In this document: piece by piece, positions 1 to 11,990 of the stretch
How positions within the stretch are numbered: the first letter of the stretch is position 1
Layout: every line of letters begins with the position of its first letter
Program-made: the position numbers and the translations under genes
Assembly (NCBI GenBank): GCA_011009095.1
Contig: VTPC01090934.1
Span: forward strand, 1 to 64,000
Source of the DNA: Ignelater luminosus
Lineage: Eukaryota; Arthropoda; Insecta; Coleoptera; Elateridae
Reading direction: 5' to 3'
Length of the DNA stretch: 64,000 nt
Notes under the pieces: generated by a model
The model's database searches: none
Seen by the model: only the letters and a program-made list of their open reading frames with translations
What the model was told of the DNA's origin: nothing

Positions 1-21
1 AAAAATAAATAGTACACTCAC

Positions 22-3000
22 CAATTTTGTACATGCACTCCAATTTATAAATGTCGTAGCAAGTATATGCGACAATGTTGCAAATCGATGTAACAGCATC
101 GCTAGAAATTGAACTAAAAGAAGCGTTGCGAAGAATATTAGAAAAACAAATCCAATAGGTTCCAGTTCTAAATATTGTTTTTCTACTTGAATCTGAAAAA
201 AGAATATTAGTGAAGTAATGCTGATTGGGAAATCAATTGTATTATTAGTACCTCTCTAACATCGTCCAAATATGTAAAATTGACTTTTACATCAAACGGC
301 CAATTGACATGCAATAGGTCTTTCTTGAGTGTAAGGAGGAATATTACTAGTACAAATAGGGCGTTGATCATGAAGAATGCCATTACAGCTTTGTCTCTTA
401 AATCTTTCAAATCTTTTGCCACCTATAATAATAAAGATTTAGTATCTGTTTATGTGGAACATTGAAGCAAGTTAAAGATTGAGAACACAGATATAATTTT
501 TGATTTATCCATAGCGATTGGGATATAATTGACTTTCTTACATTGCTATTCTTCTATGTTCCTTGATTACCCAAGGAAGAAAGATTAATAAGTAATGGGG
601 TATTCTCGAGAACTTTTTGTAGGTCTACATGCATTTGCTCAAAGTATTGCTTGTAGTTGTTTACAATTGGTTGTCCATTTGGATTTGTTCTTACAATGTC
701 TAGTGTATCTGCCTGATCCTGCTTGATAGCCCAACCTAGAAATTTGTCCCACGGGATTTGAATCTTGTGTTTATTGCAGGAATATCGGGCGGTTCAAATC
801 TCAAAGGAGTAGAAGCAGACTGTTCTAGATATTCTCTGATATAATGTAGTTGCTAGGTAACATTTTGTATGTAGGTATTCTGCCCAATGTAGATTTCTAA
901 GTGTATAGTTTTTGTCTATTTTTTAAATTGTGGATCCGCGTAACCTAGTGTCATGAGACAAACAAATATCCGCAAGTGACATTTCAATAAATCAACAAAT
1001 TATGTCAATAGTAAAAATTGCTGTATGCATCATAGGCGTAACATCACGCAAACATATTTTGCTATAAATTATCTAGAACAATGGCAATTTCTTTGAAAAA
1101 CTATAATATGGATACGGCAGTGTTCAGTTCATTAAAGTAATCAGATTATTAAGAATTTATTTAATTTTAAATTTGAAGAACAGCATCAATCAATAAACTC
1201 CTAATATATCACGCCAATGAAATGTCAAAAATATTTGTGAGGTTATAGTTGACGGTAGAATAATTCCCTGTAATACGTCAGATACTTGTCACGTTCATAG
1301 GTTAGATACTTTGTCACATTTTCAAATTTAAATTAAAGTATTAATTTCGTTTATTAAGGGTATAATCTAGAAACAAACAGTTTTGTTATTCTTAACATCC
1401 CACGAACACACGTAAACGAAAGCAAATATAAACCAATTTTAAATAATAGTTCGACAGAAATTGTAGAATCAAAGGTTAATGTTTTTACAGTGCTCGTAAT
1501 ACATCAAAACAAAAATCCCTAATGTAATTAACACGGCTTTCTAACCTATAATTCTGCAATCTGTCGCTTTTACAGCCTGGCAAGATAAAGCTACATAAAT
1601 ACGAGAACATAATTTAGAAGTTTTATAACGAATTTTTATGGGAATTGTCTTCGTAACAAAAAAAAGCAACCTTTGCCTTAATGGACAAATTGCTAGAGAT
1701 TTTACTTGGTGTGTAGTCTGCAGGGTATAATTCGTTAGTGCCCAAAGCCAGTTGATGTGAGATAAAATACCGACATCAAACAAAAGACGATCCCAAATCG
1801 AGCTCAATAACGATTTTTTCTTTTCTAGAGGCGCTGGTCGCTGTTGTTTCTCGTTGAATTTGGCAAGTTTAAACGTCAGTTTATAAGTTAGGTTATTAGA
1901 ATTTAGATTTTAAAGAAATGTAACTATGAATGCCTTGTTGTTGTGTTATTAAAGGCGTTTTGATGCTGTTGGTTGGAGTGTCAACAAATTAGGAATGTAA
2001 TATTAGCAAATGGTCAGATAGACAACTTGGGTAATGCATATCGTTCTTACATTGGTTGGATAATGAATGCTATGCTGACGGTCCTTAGAGTAGGCATGCG
2101 GTTGTGTCATACATGCTTTGCCAATTAGTATAATTCCGGCATTCTTAGCTACGTTATACTATTGTATTTCAGCATATGAAACAATCGTATACTCTAAGGA
2201 CTATTATAGAAACTCTAGTTTTGACAATATTAATTGGGCCAGTTTCTCTTCCCTTCATTAAATTTAGATATTCTTTAATTACCACGGCAACCAATTTTGT
2301 CTTTTTTCTTCTTGTTAAAATCAAATAAATCTATACTTGTTTAAATTTTTAAAGAAGCTTTATTAGTTACTGAAGTGAGAGTAGAAACCGGACCATTTGT
2401 TCTAATATCTTATGGTCTAACAGTCAACTTTCTAATTTTATGGTTAATACACCGGCGAACAAAACATTTAGGTCACTTTGAAATTGTGAATTTCTAAGCT
2501 TATGTTTGCAAATTGTAAATTATTGTACTAGTAGACGGTAAGTCATTAGTTTTCGGGGAAATGTTATCTGTGAGTATGAAAAAGACCAGGAGAAAGATAT
2601 GCTCCAGTTTGCATTGACGAGCGACTTTTGGCAGTGGGTCGGTTATGGTTTAGGCAGGAATCTCTTCACAAGCACGCGCAGAGTTAGTTTTGATACAGAA
2701 TGGCTTCCTGACAGCCACAGGTACATTACGGAAGTTCTAGAAGATCATGAAAAAGATAGAGTAAGAAACAATATTGTAGTTACCGCCTTGAAGCTGGACG
2801 ACGAGACGAGAAGTAGGAGTGGAGACACAAGCCAGAGATATAGTTAAATGAGTAAGACAACATACAAAGTGGAATTAGAGAAAAGGACAAGAAATAGTAA
2901 CAGAAGAAAAGAAACAAAAATGAAAGAGATACAAAATAACAAGAAGGAAAACGGAATTAAATCAAGGAAATGTAAGTGGAAAATGGGTACGTGGAATGTT

Positions 3001-6000
3001 AAGAGTTTAAATGGAAAAAGAAAGAACTGATGGAGAATTTTGAGAAGAGAGATATGGAAATATTAGTAATTACTAAAACTAAAGCTGACTAATAACGGGA
3101 AGAGACTCAATGAGTTTTGCCTGTACAATTACCACATAATAATGAACACAACTTTCCAACTCCGAGGCATACATAAGTACATTATTGACTATATAATAAA
3201 AAAACAAAGGAAACAAAATAAATATTTTAAATACTAAGGTGAAAACGAGCTATGAAATAGGTAGTGATCACTACATGTTACCAGCGTCAATAAGACGAGA
3301 CAGTGAATATAGTAATAACCAAATAATAGGCAACGGAATAAGGAAATGCAAAATTAACACATACAAACTACGTAACACAAGAGAGAGAGAGAGAAAAGAC
3401 TGCCAAAGAATTCCAGATAAGATAGAGTTGCGGGCATCTCCCGGCGACCCTTTCCCGGCATGGCACGGATGTTTCCCGGCATACACGTAAAATTAGGGTT
3501 TCAACCATGCTTAGTCCACAGTATCATGTAGCAACGTAATATTGAGCTGGCTATAACCTCTAACCCAACCTTTAACCTAACCATTGACTTAACTTCAATC
3601 CTAACCTCTTACCTAATCTCTAACCTAACCTCTAATCTAACCTCTCACCTAACCTCTAATCTAACCTCTATTTAAACCTCTAACATAATCTCTAACCGAA
3701 CATCTAACAAGCTCCATCATTATTTTTTATTGTTACCAATTTTTTTTTTGTAATCTAATATCAATTATTATTTACTAATGCGGGATTTCCACTACAATGT
3801 AATTGAGCAAAGCCCATTTTGTTTGGGTCACAAACAAATAAATAAATATTTTGATTATAAAACAGAAGCACTTATAACAAAATTTCTACAACAGCCATTC
3901 AAAAAAAAATATTTTTGTTAGCTTCTTACCTTCTCCTTATTATCTTCAATTGGATGCAAATATTTATCAATGACTCCTTTCCAGAATTTTATTTCTTCAG
4001 TAGGTAAACAATCTGTTTCCCCATGCCCTAAATTTTCATCATCTAACCAACTATTTTCCGGTAGATCAGAAAATTGACTTTTGATATCACTCATAGGAAA
4101 GTCGGGTTCAACATCAAGTTGTTTACCAACTTCAGTACCTTTAGAACCTTCTAGATATGTTGTCTTAAGTGGTGGTTGTATCACGTTTGCCTGATATTCT
4201 GGTGGATTGTGCATAGATTGCTCCATGTTGTCTAATTTATTTTGTAACTGTTTTAAAGATTTGGAGATCTGAATTAATTGCACTTGTTGTTCGTTCGGTT
4301 TTTTATGTGTGCAAAGCATACAACTAAAGAGTCCTGCTATTGAAAACTCAAAAGTGCCTTTATTGTCTTTCTTCTTGGAATTATCAAAGAAAGAGAAAAT
4401 TCTATTAGGTTGTTTTCCTTTTGCTTCCTGTTTTTTTAAAGTTTCTTTTGGCTGTAAGAAATTTAAATATTAAATGTCTAAATGAAAATAACGATCAAAT
4501 TTTGATATTGTTACCTCTTCAACCTTCTTAGGTGCTACGGTCACATCTCTAGTTCCCCAAGATATATCATTTAAGTTGAAAATGCAATAAATAATTAACA
4601 ACATGTACATACTGGGTACCGTCACATAATAAACAATTCCGTGTATCAAACAACCAACTTCTTTAGGATGCAATAATGCTGTTATTATCATCTCACCAGC
4701 AACACAAAAGAAGAACAGAGATGACGGAGCTAGCAAACCGTCTTGACTGATTTGCAACATTACACCAACCAATACTGCCATCATTACCAAGCCATAAATT
4801 GCACTTATAACAGCCGCAAAGAAAAGCTACATAAAAAACACAAGTCTTTATAGTAAATATAAGTTCATCATCTTTGTACACCTACCTGAACTTTAGAATT
4901 GAAGAGTATACAAACAGACATGAAGATTAAGATGGGCACGGCATTCCACAGGAAACTAGACCACTGGTCCATTTGAAAGGCCGCCACAAACGCACCAACC
5001 AACATAAGGAAAATTGTTCCTGGACCCAAAATCGTACCGACCATTAGAACTATCTGGAAAGCGAAAGAAACATTTCTATTATCTGCTACATTTACAGTAG
5101 AAGAAAAATGTAAGCTTACCTGATACAATATGTATAATCTTGAAATATTATCGTTAATTTTCACAGTTCTCTTGTAATTCACAAGTAAATCTAAAATATT
5201 CGCGGTAGTTGAAGGTATCCATCTTTTTCTCTGATTGTAAAATTCATTAAAACCTTCTGGACAATGCGTATAGGCATCAGATGCCGCTGAATATTCTACT
5301 CGAAAGCCTCTTTGTAGTAAAAGTGTGCACAACCAGCGATCTTCCCCTGAAATATTTAATACTCATTTAATCCGATCTACATTGTACTGTTACCGTCAGT
5401 TTAAGAATCTAAAATGCACGTGCACTTTTGGAAACTTGCACCGCGCATTCATTGCGAAGTATAGTCCGTCTACGAGAATGACCGGTATAAATGCGAACGA
5501 TCGCTGCCCAGTATCCTCTGAGGATAATAAGTACGTTTCGATCGGTCCTTATCCTAACTGTTTCGTCCTGTTCCCTTTGCTTGTGGTCCGATTGTCACTG
5601 CTGTTCGTAGACCGGCCTGACAGGATTGTATCGCGCTCTGCTCGAAATATTCTTCGGTGTTTCCCTAATTCGCTTTACCTCTGTACGGCACCTAACCTGA
5701 TCCCGCCATTAAAGCATTAAACTCGACCAACTTGCACTTTATTTGACTTTTTATATCATCGAAAAAATTAAATAAAAAGGAAGGAAATTGTGCCAAACAA
5801 AGGAAAGTTTATTGGTTTTGCCAAAAGAAAAGTGGAGAGATCTTGTAAGGAGGCAGAGGATAAATTGAAAAGTGTTAGCATGGACAAGACAGCCAAGAAA
5901 AAGCAGGACAAGGAAAAATATAGATATAGATCAATGTCAAAACGTGATCTGTGACCGTTTTTGTGTTCCAGACCTAGAGGTCCTACGACAAACAGTACGG

Positions 6001-9000
6001 AAAAGCTTCAATACTATTTCTAAAGCTGACAAGAACGTTTTCAGAGAAACTGCAGAGAAAGCAATTTCAGAAACGGTATGTTAAGTCGTCGCAACTGAAA
6101 AAAAACGTTACGTTGACATTAGATTAGACAGACAAGAGGAAGTGAGTTCGAAAAAAGTAGAACGCGTTTGGGTCATCTAAAAACTGAAGAAATGGCTCAG
6201 GCTATTCTGAGGGAGCTTCAAGACAGGATTCGTCTTTAAGAGGGCTTTTAGGCAACAGTTCTAACAAAGTTGCTAGAGCTACTAAGTGTTAAGTATTATA
6301 ATTTATTGAACTGTCGTTAATTTAGTTAATCAAACGCAATATAATATCCGTACATCGATTCCCCCGCGCGTACTGGTTCTCCCATTACTAGAGCTCCCGA
6401 TCTGCAAACTCGTTTGTGTAAAGAAACTAACCGGTATGGAATGGGCCGTTTATATCATCTAATTGTGCAAGCAATAAAGCACATGCAAGTACGAAAGGTT
6501 CCAAGATGTCCATATCCCAACTCTCCGATTGTCGTTGCTGGAGGTGGCCAGCTTCAGTCGAGCTACAAGCACCACCTATCCAGCATCGTTTCTGTTTATA
6601 GAGAGGCCCGTCGCATACCTTCACTCTTGGTCCGACTGACACCACGAGGGTCACTTGTCCGGAATCGTTGCTGTTAGTAGAGCAAGCCGTCGTTGCTGGT
6701 AAATGTCATACCTACCTGGCAGGATTGTAGTGCGAATGGACGTTTTTCGGAATCTCCCCTATTCTGCTCGTTACTTCTGCACCTAACCCTATTCCACCGT
6801 TAGAGGATTTAACTGGACTAGCTTACACTCCGCTTGACTTGCACTCCGTTTTGCTTGTACCCCACTTAGTTTGTATTGGCACCGATAGTGTATTATAGCT
6901 TGAGAATTAAGTACAATAGACAATTACACCATTTGAGAATTTTAATTTTGTAAAGTTTCTTATTTTAAGTTCGTTACAGTAAATCGACCCCTGGACGACC
7001 TGTTTCTAGAGCAGAACCAGAACCAAACTAAATAGGAGAAGAAAGCCCTGTTTGATTTTGGAATGAAAATGGTTAATTTCAAAATTAAACAATATATAAT
7101 CGTTGATTTAATTACTTTGACCGTAACATATACAAGTGCAGACACTGTAGCCATATGTACTAAGTACAATTTTATAGAATGAACTTAAAGCTAAACCTAC
7201 AAACCTCTTTTTAAGGTTATTTGCTAAGTGCAACAATAGTGAAACAACTCTAGCATCACCCTTTCTTCCGCCTTTTGAAACATTTTGATGAAATCTAGCT
7301 TTGTCTCTTGGTTGATAATTTTTTCCTATGTAGAATTAGCAGTGAAGAGAAAAAAGAGTTCAAACAGATCTGTTCTAGGAACATACCACAGCATTTCAAA
7401 AAAGGTTACTGTATCATCTCCGTAGTGGGAATGGTTAGAAAAAAAGTATCTTTTTGTACGGGAACACGACTATGGCAGAGCTGGCACACTCGCAGCAAGG
7501 ATACGGATACTCTGAGCACTGGTTGTTTAGATCTCTTCTATCAAATTTCACCAAAGTAGTCTAGTCAACCGATTTGTTATCAAATGTCATTTAAGATGGA
7601 AGAGTTTTTTCTAAACACAACTATATCTAAATTTCTTTGCTTACACCTACCTTGATCGTATTGCACAAAATGACTTGCCTCTACCGATCGGGTTGTATAC
7701 TTGTTCATAATACAGTCATCCATAAGGGCACTAGCTCTAAATAACGAAAAACAACCTGGACTACACAAGACACATCCGATCATATGTTCTGTAGCTTTCT
7801 GCAACCAATGCCCAATTGCATACTCGAACATTTGATACCACACCATCGGACCAGAACCAGTAGGATGTATACGACCGCAAGCGGCTCCTAAGCCTTTGTT
7901 TTTCTTCATTAAAGCAACTAGAAGATGTACAGCGTTTGGTTGGAAATCAATATCTCCATCTAATGCAAGTAGGAAGGTGTTTTCTGCTATGACTGCTTTC
8001 CGTTTTGGTGTTAAATCATCTCTTTCCATTAACCTAGTTAAATTATTGTTATTAATTTAATTATTCTTGGTGAATTATCAAGATTTTATTACATGTGCCC
8101 TAGCAGATAGTACATGTACATAACTTGAGACCATCTTTTCTTCGGTCTGATCTTCTTTTTATCTTTCAAGTGCACAACCACTTTTGTTCTTCCAGGCAAA
8201 GTCCAAACGAGTCGCCCACCATAAGGTGTAATATATTTTGCGGGGGGTCTAACTCTGATGCGTTTTTGATGAACTTCTGAAGCAGCATTGTCCATGGCAA
8301 GAGCTAAATCTGTTACATGCACGTTAACTTTAGGATCGTTATCGTTTTGATCTGCTCTTATAAAAGCGTCGTCAAAGAATATATGGGCTAAAAGGATAAT
8401 TATAACTTGCCTGTTAGTTCATTATTTAATACAAATTATACTTACTTTCCAACTCATAATAGTAAGGTTTGTAAAATTCTAATTCCTCCCTTACAATTCT
8501 TCTCGCGCATTGATCTTCATCTAGCCTCATGATTGATTTTAAAAATTCCGACATTTCTTCTTTCTTCTCGTGCCACATTGTTCCACAAGCATATATTTTA
8601 GGTACTTCATCTTTATTGAATACATTAGAAGTAAATTGAACTTTGGTTGAAGCATCTGAAATTATTAACAATGATCTCTAACAGACTAAAACAAAAACTA
8701 ATTAAAACAGCCTACTCTTTTTGGTTTTCTCATTATTTTCATCTTCATCATCGTCATCCTCTATCGTTTCTGAACTATCATCTCTCCTTCTATTTAGCGC
8801 TAACGATTGATCGACAAGAAATGCATCAAACATAGGTCTGACAAACAGTCTTTCCGTTCTAGCAAGTGCTTCGCTTTCGGGTGACCAAATGTGAATAGTA
8901 ATCCAAGTTTGGGAAAGTAGCCATAGTAACCATATCCATGTATGTTGACTAGCAATGAAATCGTGCAGAAAGTACACAGGAGGACTATTGAAGAATAAAT

Positions 9001-10525
9001 AGGGTGGTATTTGTTCAGCATAATAGCATTCATTCCCGTTGTATATTCCACACATGGCAATGAGAAGTGAGATTGTAAATGGGACAGTAAGATTGACAGG
9101 AAATGCATAGCCAAAGCTTTGGATTAAAATTCTGCATGAAAATTTACCAAAAGCGTAGCAAGTATATGTTGCAATAATGTTTATTAGGAAAACCCAAATC
9201 GGAGTTAGATATTTTGAAACTACTTGTGTTGTTCCAGCTATTTGTATTACGTTTCCTACATCAAAACTGGTTCCTTCGCTTATTATAGGTTTCACCTAAA
9301 AAATAAATTGATTAAAACCAAAATAAATTTACAAACAATTACACTTTTACCTCTGTAACTGTAATAAAATGCTCTTCAAAAGCTGAAGTAAGTTCATCAA
9401 ATAAAAAATCTACCCTTCCTTCGTTTATCCTTACTATAATAATAACTGTTATGAAAAACAATAAACATTTCCAAACTGACAGTATCAAATAAGAAAAGTA
9501 ACGACTGTTCTCAAATCTCTTCTTTGTTTTCCCAAGATTCTTAATTACATTTACACGCGAATCCTCAGAAACGAAATTTTCCCACCAACCAACTGAAATG
9601 AAAATGAGCGCCACTGGTATTAACCACATGACCGGTTTCTTTTCTATCATCGGCCATGTAACAAAAGCGGTAGCTTGTGATAAAATACTTGCGACATCAA
9701 GGCCTATTTTCACGGCGTCCGTATTAACGAATGGATTTCTTGAGATGACACCTACAAATTAATTTTGTGAGCCCCACGTTGGGCGTCAAAATTCTAAAAT
9801 GACTCACCTATAAATGCGGGTATAAAACACATAGCGTTAGTCAACATGGCTCCCTTAACAACATCTAGTTCTGGTAAAATACAAAACACTAATAGTGCAC
9901 TTCCAATTGTTGGTAAAGATTCTGTTATAAACAGCGAGAAAAAGTCCCATTTTGTAGGTAATTTCCACGTTTTGAATAAACAAATTCTCAATGATCTAAT
10001 GAAGGTGAATAATTCTGACACGAAGAATGTAAACATTAGTACCCACATCCATGCTACCCTTTCTTCTCTCGGTAGAGTCACAACAAACTGTTGATGGATA
10101 TCTGCAAACAAGATACAAAAAAAAGGTTAACTAAGCCATAAGCTAATTATTACATTTATCGACATACTTAATTTTTTATTGCAGTACGGTCTGGTTTGTC
10201 CTGGTGCAATTTGTGAGGTCATAAATAGTAAGGTTCCTTTTGAAATTGTAGCAGCTCCTAAAACTACTGAAAAACAAACTAGGTACGCTAGGAGCTTGAG
10301 AACTTTTTCAAAAAAGTCAATCCATTTCGATTCTACCATAGAACCAGATTCGACTTTGACTGGGGGGTTTCTGAATACGTCCCATGGTTTGGTTTCTTGT
10401 TCTGCACGGCTAAAATATTGAACGCAATTTAAATTTGTCAAACGTAAAGTAGATGGTTTAGCTTACAGGTGATCCCCGATAAGGGGGTTAAATTCCTCAT
10501 CGTCATACACGTGTTTTCTTTTCAT
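22..10525 (-). CDS. Insect chitin synthase, 14 coding exons, C-terminus outside the window
   Basis: Family 2 glycosyltransferase that polymerises UDP-N-acetylglucosamine into chitin at the plasma membrane. Coding exons, in order: 10467-10525, 10168-10409, 9808-10101, 9351-9751, 8716-9295, 8446-8655, 8093-8387, 7651-8033, 5120-5346, 4886-5053, 4515-4826, 3930-4451, 252-422, 22-192. All joins are GT-AG, keep frame, and give 1345 codons so far; the usual length is about 1450-1560. The ATG at 10525 has an in-frame TGA 15 bases upstream. Residues 1-525 are N-terminal membrane segments. The catalytic core carries LDGDIDF (exon 8), EDRW (exon 9) and QRKRW near residue 860, where the family almost always has QRRRW. 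The five-helix cluster and SWGTRD (exon 11) follow, then a charged stretch with weak heptads (exon 12) and the last membrane spans (exons 13-14). The final donor at 21 predicts at least one more exon. Paralogue is uncertain; divergence in the exon 12 linker leans to the midgut type (CHS-B/CHS2) over the cuticular type. Most introns are 56-70 bp, but 423-3929 and 5347-7650 are large and filled with repeats. Confidence 0.95.
425..1430. other. Intron sequence without recognised features
   Basis: Left part of the 3.5-kb chitin synthase intron. AT-rich sequence with no ORF, structured RNA or repeat that I recognise. Confidence 0.5.
1435..1665 (+). repeat. Dispersed repeat, copy 1 (second copy near 48.89-49.06 kb)
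   Basis: This stretch shares a run of matching blocks with 48886-49060, including AATTGTAGAATCAAAGGTTA, ACATCAAAACAAAA, GACTTTCTAACCTATAAT (here GGCTTTCTAACCTATAAT) and TTATAACGAAT, with the same order and spacing apart from small gaps. Both copies are on the plus strand. No coding potential; it looks like an old non-autonomous transposon fragment of unknown class. Confidence 0.6.
1670..2590. other. Intron sequence without recognised features
   Basis: AT-rich part of the large chitin synthase intron between a dispersed repeat and a LINE fragment. I see no coding signal or ordered repeat. Confidence 0.4.
2590..3415 (+). pseudogene. LINE fragment: end of ORF1 and pieces of the endonuclease
   Basis: Broken plus-strand remains of a non-LTR retrotransposon inside a chitin synthase intron, antisense to the host gene. 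From 2599 a frame ends with an ORF1-like segment (RVRNNIVVTALKLDDET). From about 2985 there is WNVKSLNGK, the start of an apurinic-type endonuclease, then separate pieces such as NGKRLNEFCLYNYHIIMNTT, and GSDHYMLPASI near 3262-3300, the C-terminal GSDHxxx motif of that domain. The middle of the endonuclease is deleted and several frames and stops break it. The reverse transcriptase is absent. The ORF1 style resembles the LINE remains at 33.6-34.6 kb on the other strand. Confidence 0.65.
3551..3712. repeat. Degenerate CTAACCTCTAAC minisatellite, telomere-like on one strand
   Basis: About 160 bp of degenerate tandem repeats built from CTAACCTCTAAC and TAACCTAACC blocks. The complement reads GTTAGAGGTTAG, close to but not the same as the insect telomere repeat TTAGG. 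It lies just downstream of the LINE fragment and before a (AAATAAATAA)-like tail near 3830-3850. Either a simple minisatellite or a degenerate interstitial telomere-like tract. Confidence 0.6.
5380..5745 (+). repeat. LTR-like repeat family A, partial copy
   Basis: Within the large chitin synthase intron 5347-7650. It shares GACCGGTATAAATGCGAACG and the adjacent TGCCCAGTATC block with the copy at 14.7 kb, and the downstream CACCTAACCTGATCC...CGACCAACTTGCAC block with the other family A copies. No intact coding sequence. Confidence 0.55.
5775..7060 (+). repeat. LTR-like repeat family A, long copy
   Basis: Aligns through its whole length with 10785-11990. The first half (5775-6330) has a decayed protein-like stretch shared with that copy (CAAAGGAAAGTTTATTG at its start, CTAAAGCTGACAAGAA in the middle). 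The second half carries the common LTR-like part: CCCGCGCGTACTGG, AGAGCTCCCGATCTGCAAAC, CCTAACCCTATTCCACCGTT and a final TTTGTAAAGTTTCTTATTTT to CAGTAAATCGACCCCTGG. It looks like the 3' end of a retroelement, internal region plus LTR, but no polymerase motif survives and the class is an inference. Confidence 0.55.
9771..9788 (-). other. Primer-binding-site-like sequence in a 56-bp chitin synthase intron
   Basis: The intron 9752-9807 contains, on the minus strand, TGACGCCCAACGTGGGGC. This differs by one base from the 18-nt primer binding site complementary to the 3' end of tRNA-Lys(CUU) used by some LTR retroelements (TGG start). The complementary strand reads like the T-arm and acceptor end of that tRNA followed by TCA, close to the post-transcriptional CCA. 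No rest of a tRNA gene or LTR is present. It may be a relic of an LTR leader or a chance match; function is unknown. Confidence 0.45.
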
Positions 10526-10784
10526 TCTTATGCAGAATCACCAAAGTAAAACTATCAAATATTTGCTAGAACAAAGAAAGAAACAACTTTGTAATTTTAC
10601 TTAAAATAGCGACACCGATATCACACGTTGTTGCCCTATCAACAATTTAGAAAATCTAAGGTCATACAGTAATAGTATCAGATCGCACCTGAACTAGAAA
10701 CTAGCTGCACGATCTGGAAACTTATTATTAGGAAGGACATGTTTTGCAGATCTTAGAGCTTCTTAAAGTTTCCTATTCAGTTTC

Positions 10785-11990
10785 TATACCATTGAAGAAA
10801 TTTAAAAACAAGAAGGAAACTTTCTCAAACAAAGGAAAGTTTATTGATTTTGTCAAAAGAAAAGTGAAGAGATCCTGTGAGGAGGAAGTTGAAAAAGAAG
10901 ATAGAAAAGGGAAAAACATAGATCTAGATCAATGCCAAAGCGTGCCCCATAACTGGTTTTTTCCAGACCAAAGGTCCTAGGACAAACACTACGAAAAATT
11001 TTCATTACTATTTCTAAAGCTGACAAGAAGCTTTTCAGATAAATAAATAAAAGCAATTTTAGAGAAGGCATATTAAGCCGCCATAACGAGAAAAACTTAT
11101 CACGTAGCCATTAGATTAGATATACGAGAAGAAGTGAATTTGGAGAAGGTAGAACGCTTTTGCGTTAGCTAATAACTGAAGAAATGGTTCAGGTTATTAT
11201 GAAGGAGCTTCAAATCAAACGCAACATAATGTCCGCGCGCGGCCGTACATTGATTCCCCGCGCGTACCGGTTTTCCCCACCACTAGAGCTCCCAATCTGC
11301 AAACTCGCTAGTATAAAGAAAGTAACCGGTATGAGTGTGGGCACCCGTCGCTTGAACAGGCAGTTTACATCATCCAATTGTGGAAGTAGTAAGATACATG
11401 GCAAGTACGAAAGGTTCCAAGGTGCCCATATCACACCACTCATCCGGCATTGTCTCTGTTCATAGAGCGGCCCATCGTTATTAATAGGTTTCGTTGCATA
11501 CTCTCACCCGCTCACGATATCAATAGAGTTGGCCGATTTCAGACAAACTGCGAGGATAACATGTCGGGCATCACTGCTGTTCGTAGAACAAGCTATCGTT
11601 GCTAGTAAGTGTCTGACCGACCTGGTAAGATTGTGTTAGAAGACTTCACTGTCTTTTCAATTCTGGCCGTTACCTCTGTACAGCACCTAACCCGATGCTA
11701 CCGTTAGAGCATTTAACTTGACTAGCATGCACTCCGCTTAACTTAGTTTGCATTTGAAAGTCTTGTTTTAAGTTTGTTACAGTAAATCGAGCAGCTGTCC
11801 GTGAGCGTTCGTTTGACCGAACTAAAGAGGAGGAGGAGTGTAAACCCTCTAATCAAATCTGGCGCCCGATTAGAAAAAGGCACCGACACCGAGAAGAAAA
11901 TACGCCACAAATCTTTGAAAAGAAACTAGTGTGGATGTTAGTAAAAACTAACCTTTTCAACAAGAAATTTTTAAAAAACGTACACAAGTA
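10785..11990 (+). repeat. LTR-like repeat family A copy with a putative primer binding site
   Basis: Second long copy of the family, 260 bp upstream of the chitin synthase start codon and on the opposite strand. After the common LTR-like part comes a leader with TGGCGCCCGA at 11860-11869, which matches the first ten bases of the usual tRNA-Lys3 primer binding site. A leader shared with the copy at 14.65-15.26 kb follows (CACCGACACCGAGAAGAAAA, AATCTTTGAAAAGAAAC). This supports an LTR retrotransposon origin. All possible reading frames are broken. Confidence 0.55.

Noticed and set aside
280-465. Plus-strand small ORF
   Set aside because: Antisense shadow of chitin synthase exon 13, whose protein matches the family residue by residue.
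9767-9788. tRNA-Lys gene suggested by GAGCCCCACGTTGGGCG
   Set aside because: Only the T-arm and acceptor 3' strand are present. No D-arm, anticodon or 5' acceptor strand upstream, and the site is inside a 56-bp intron.
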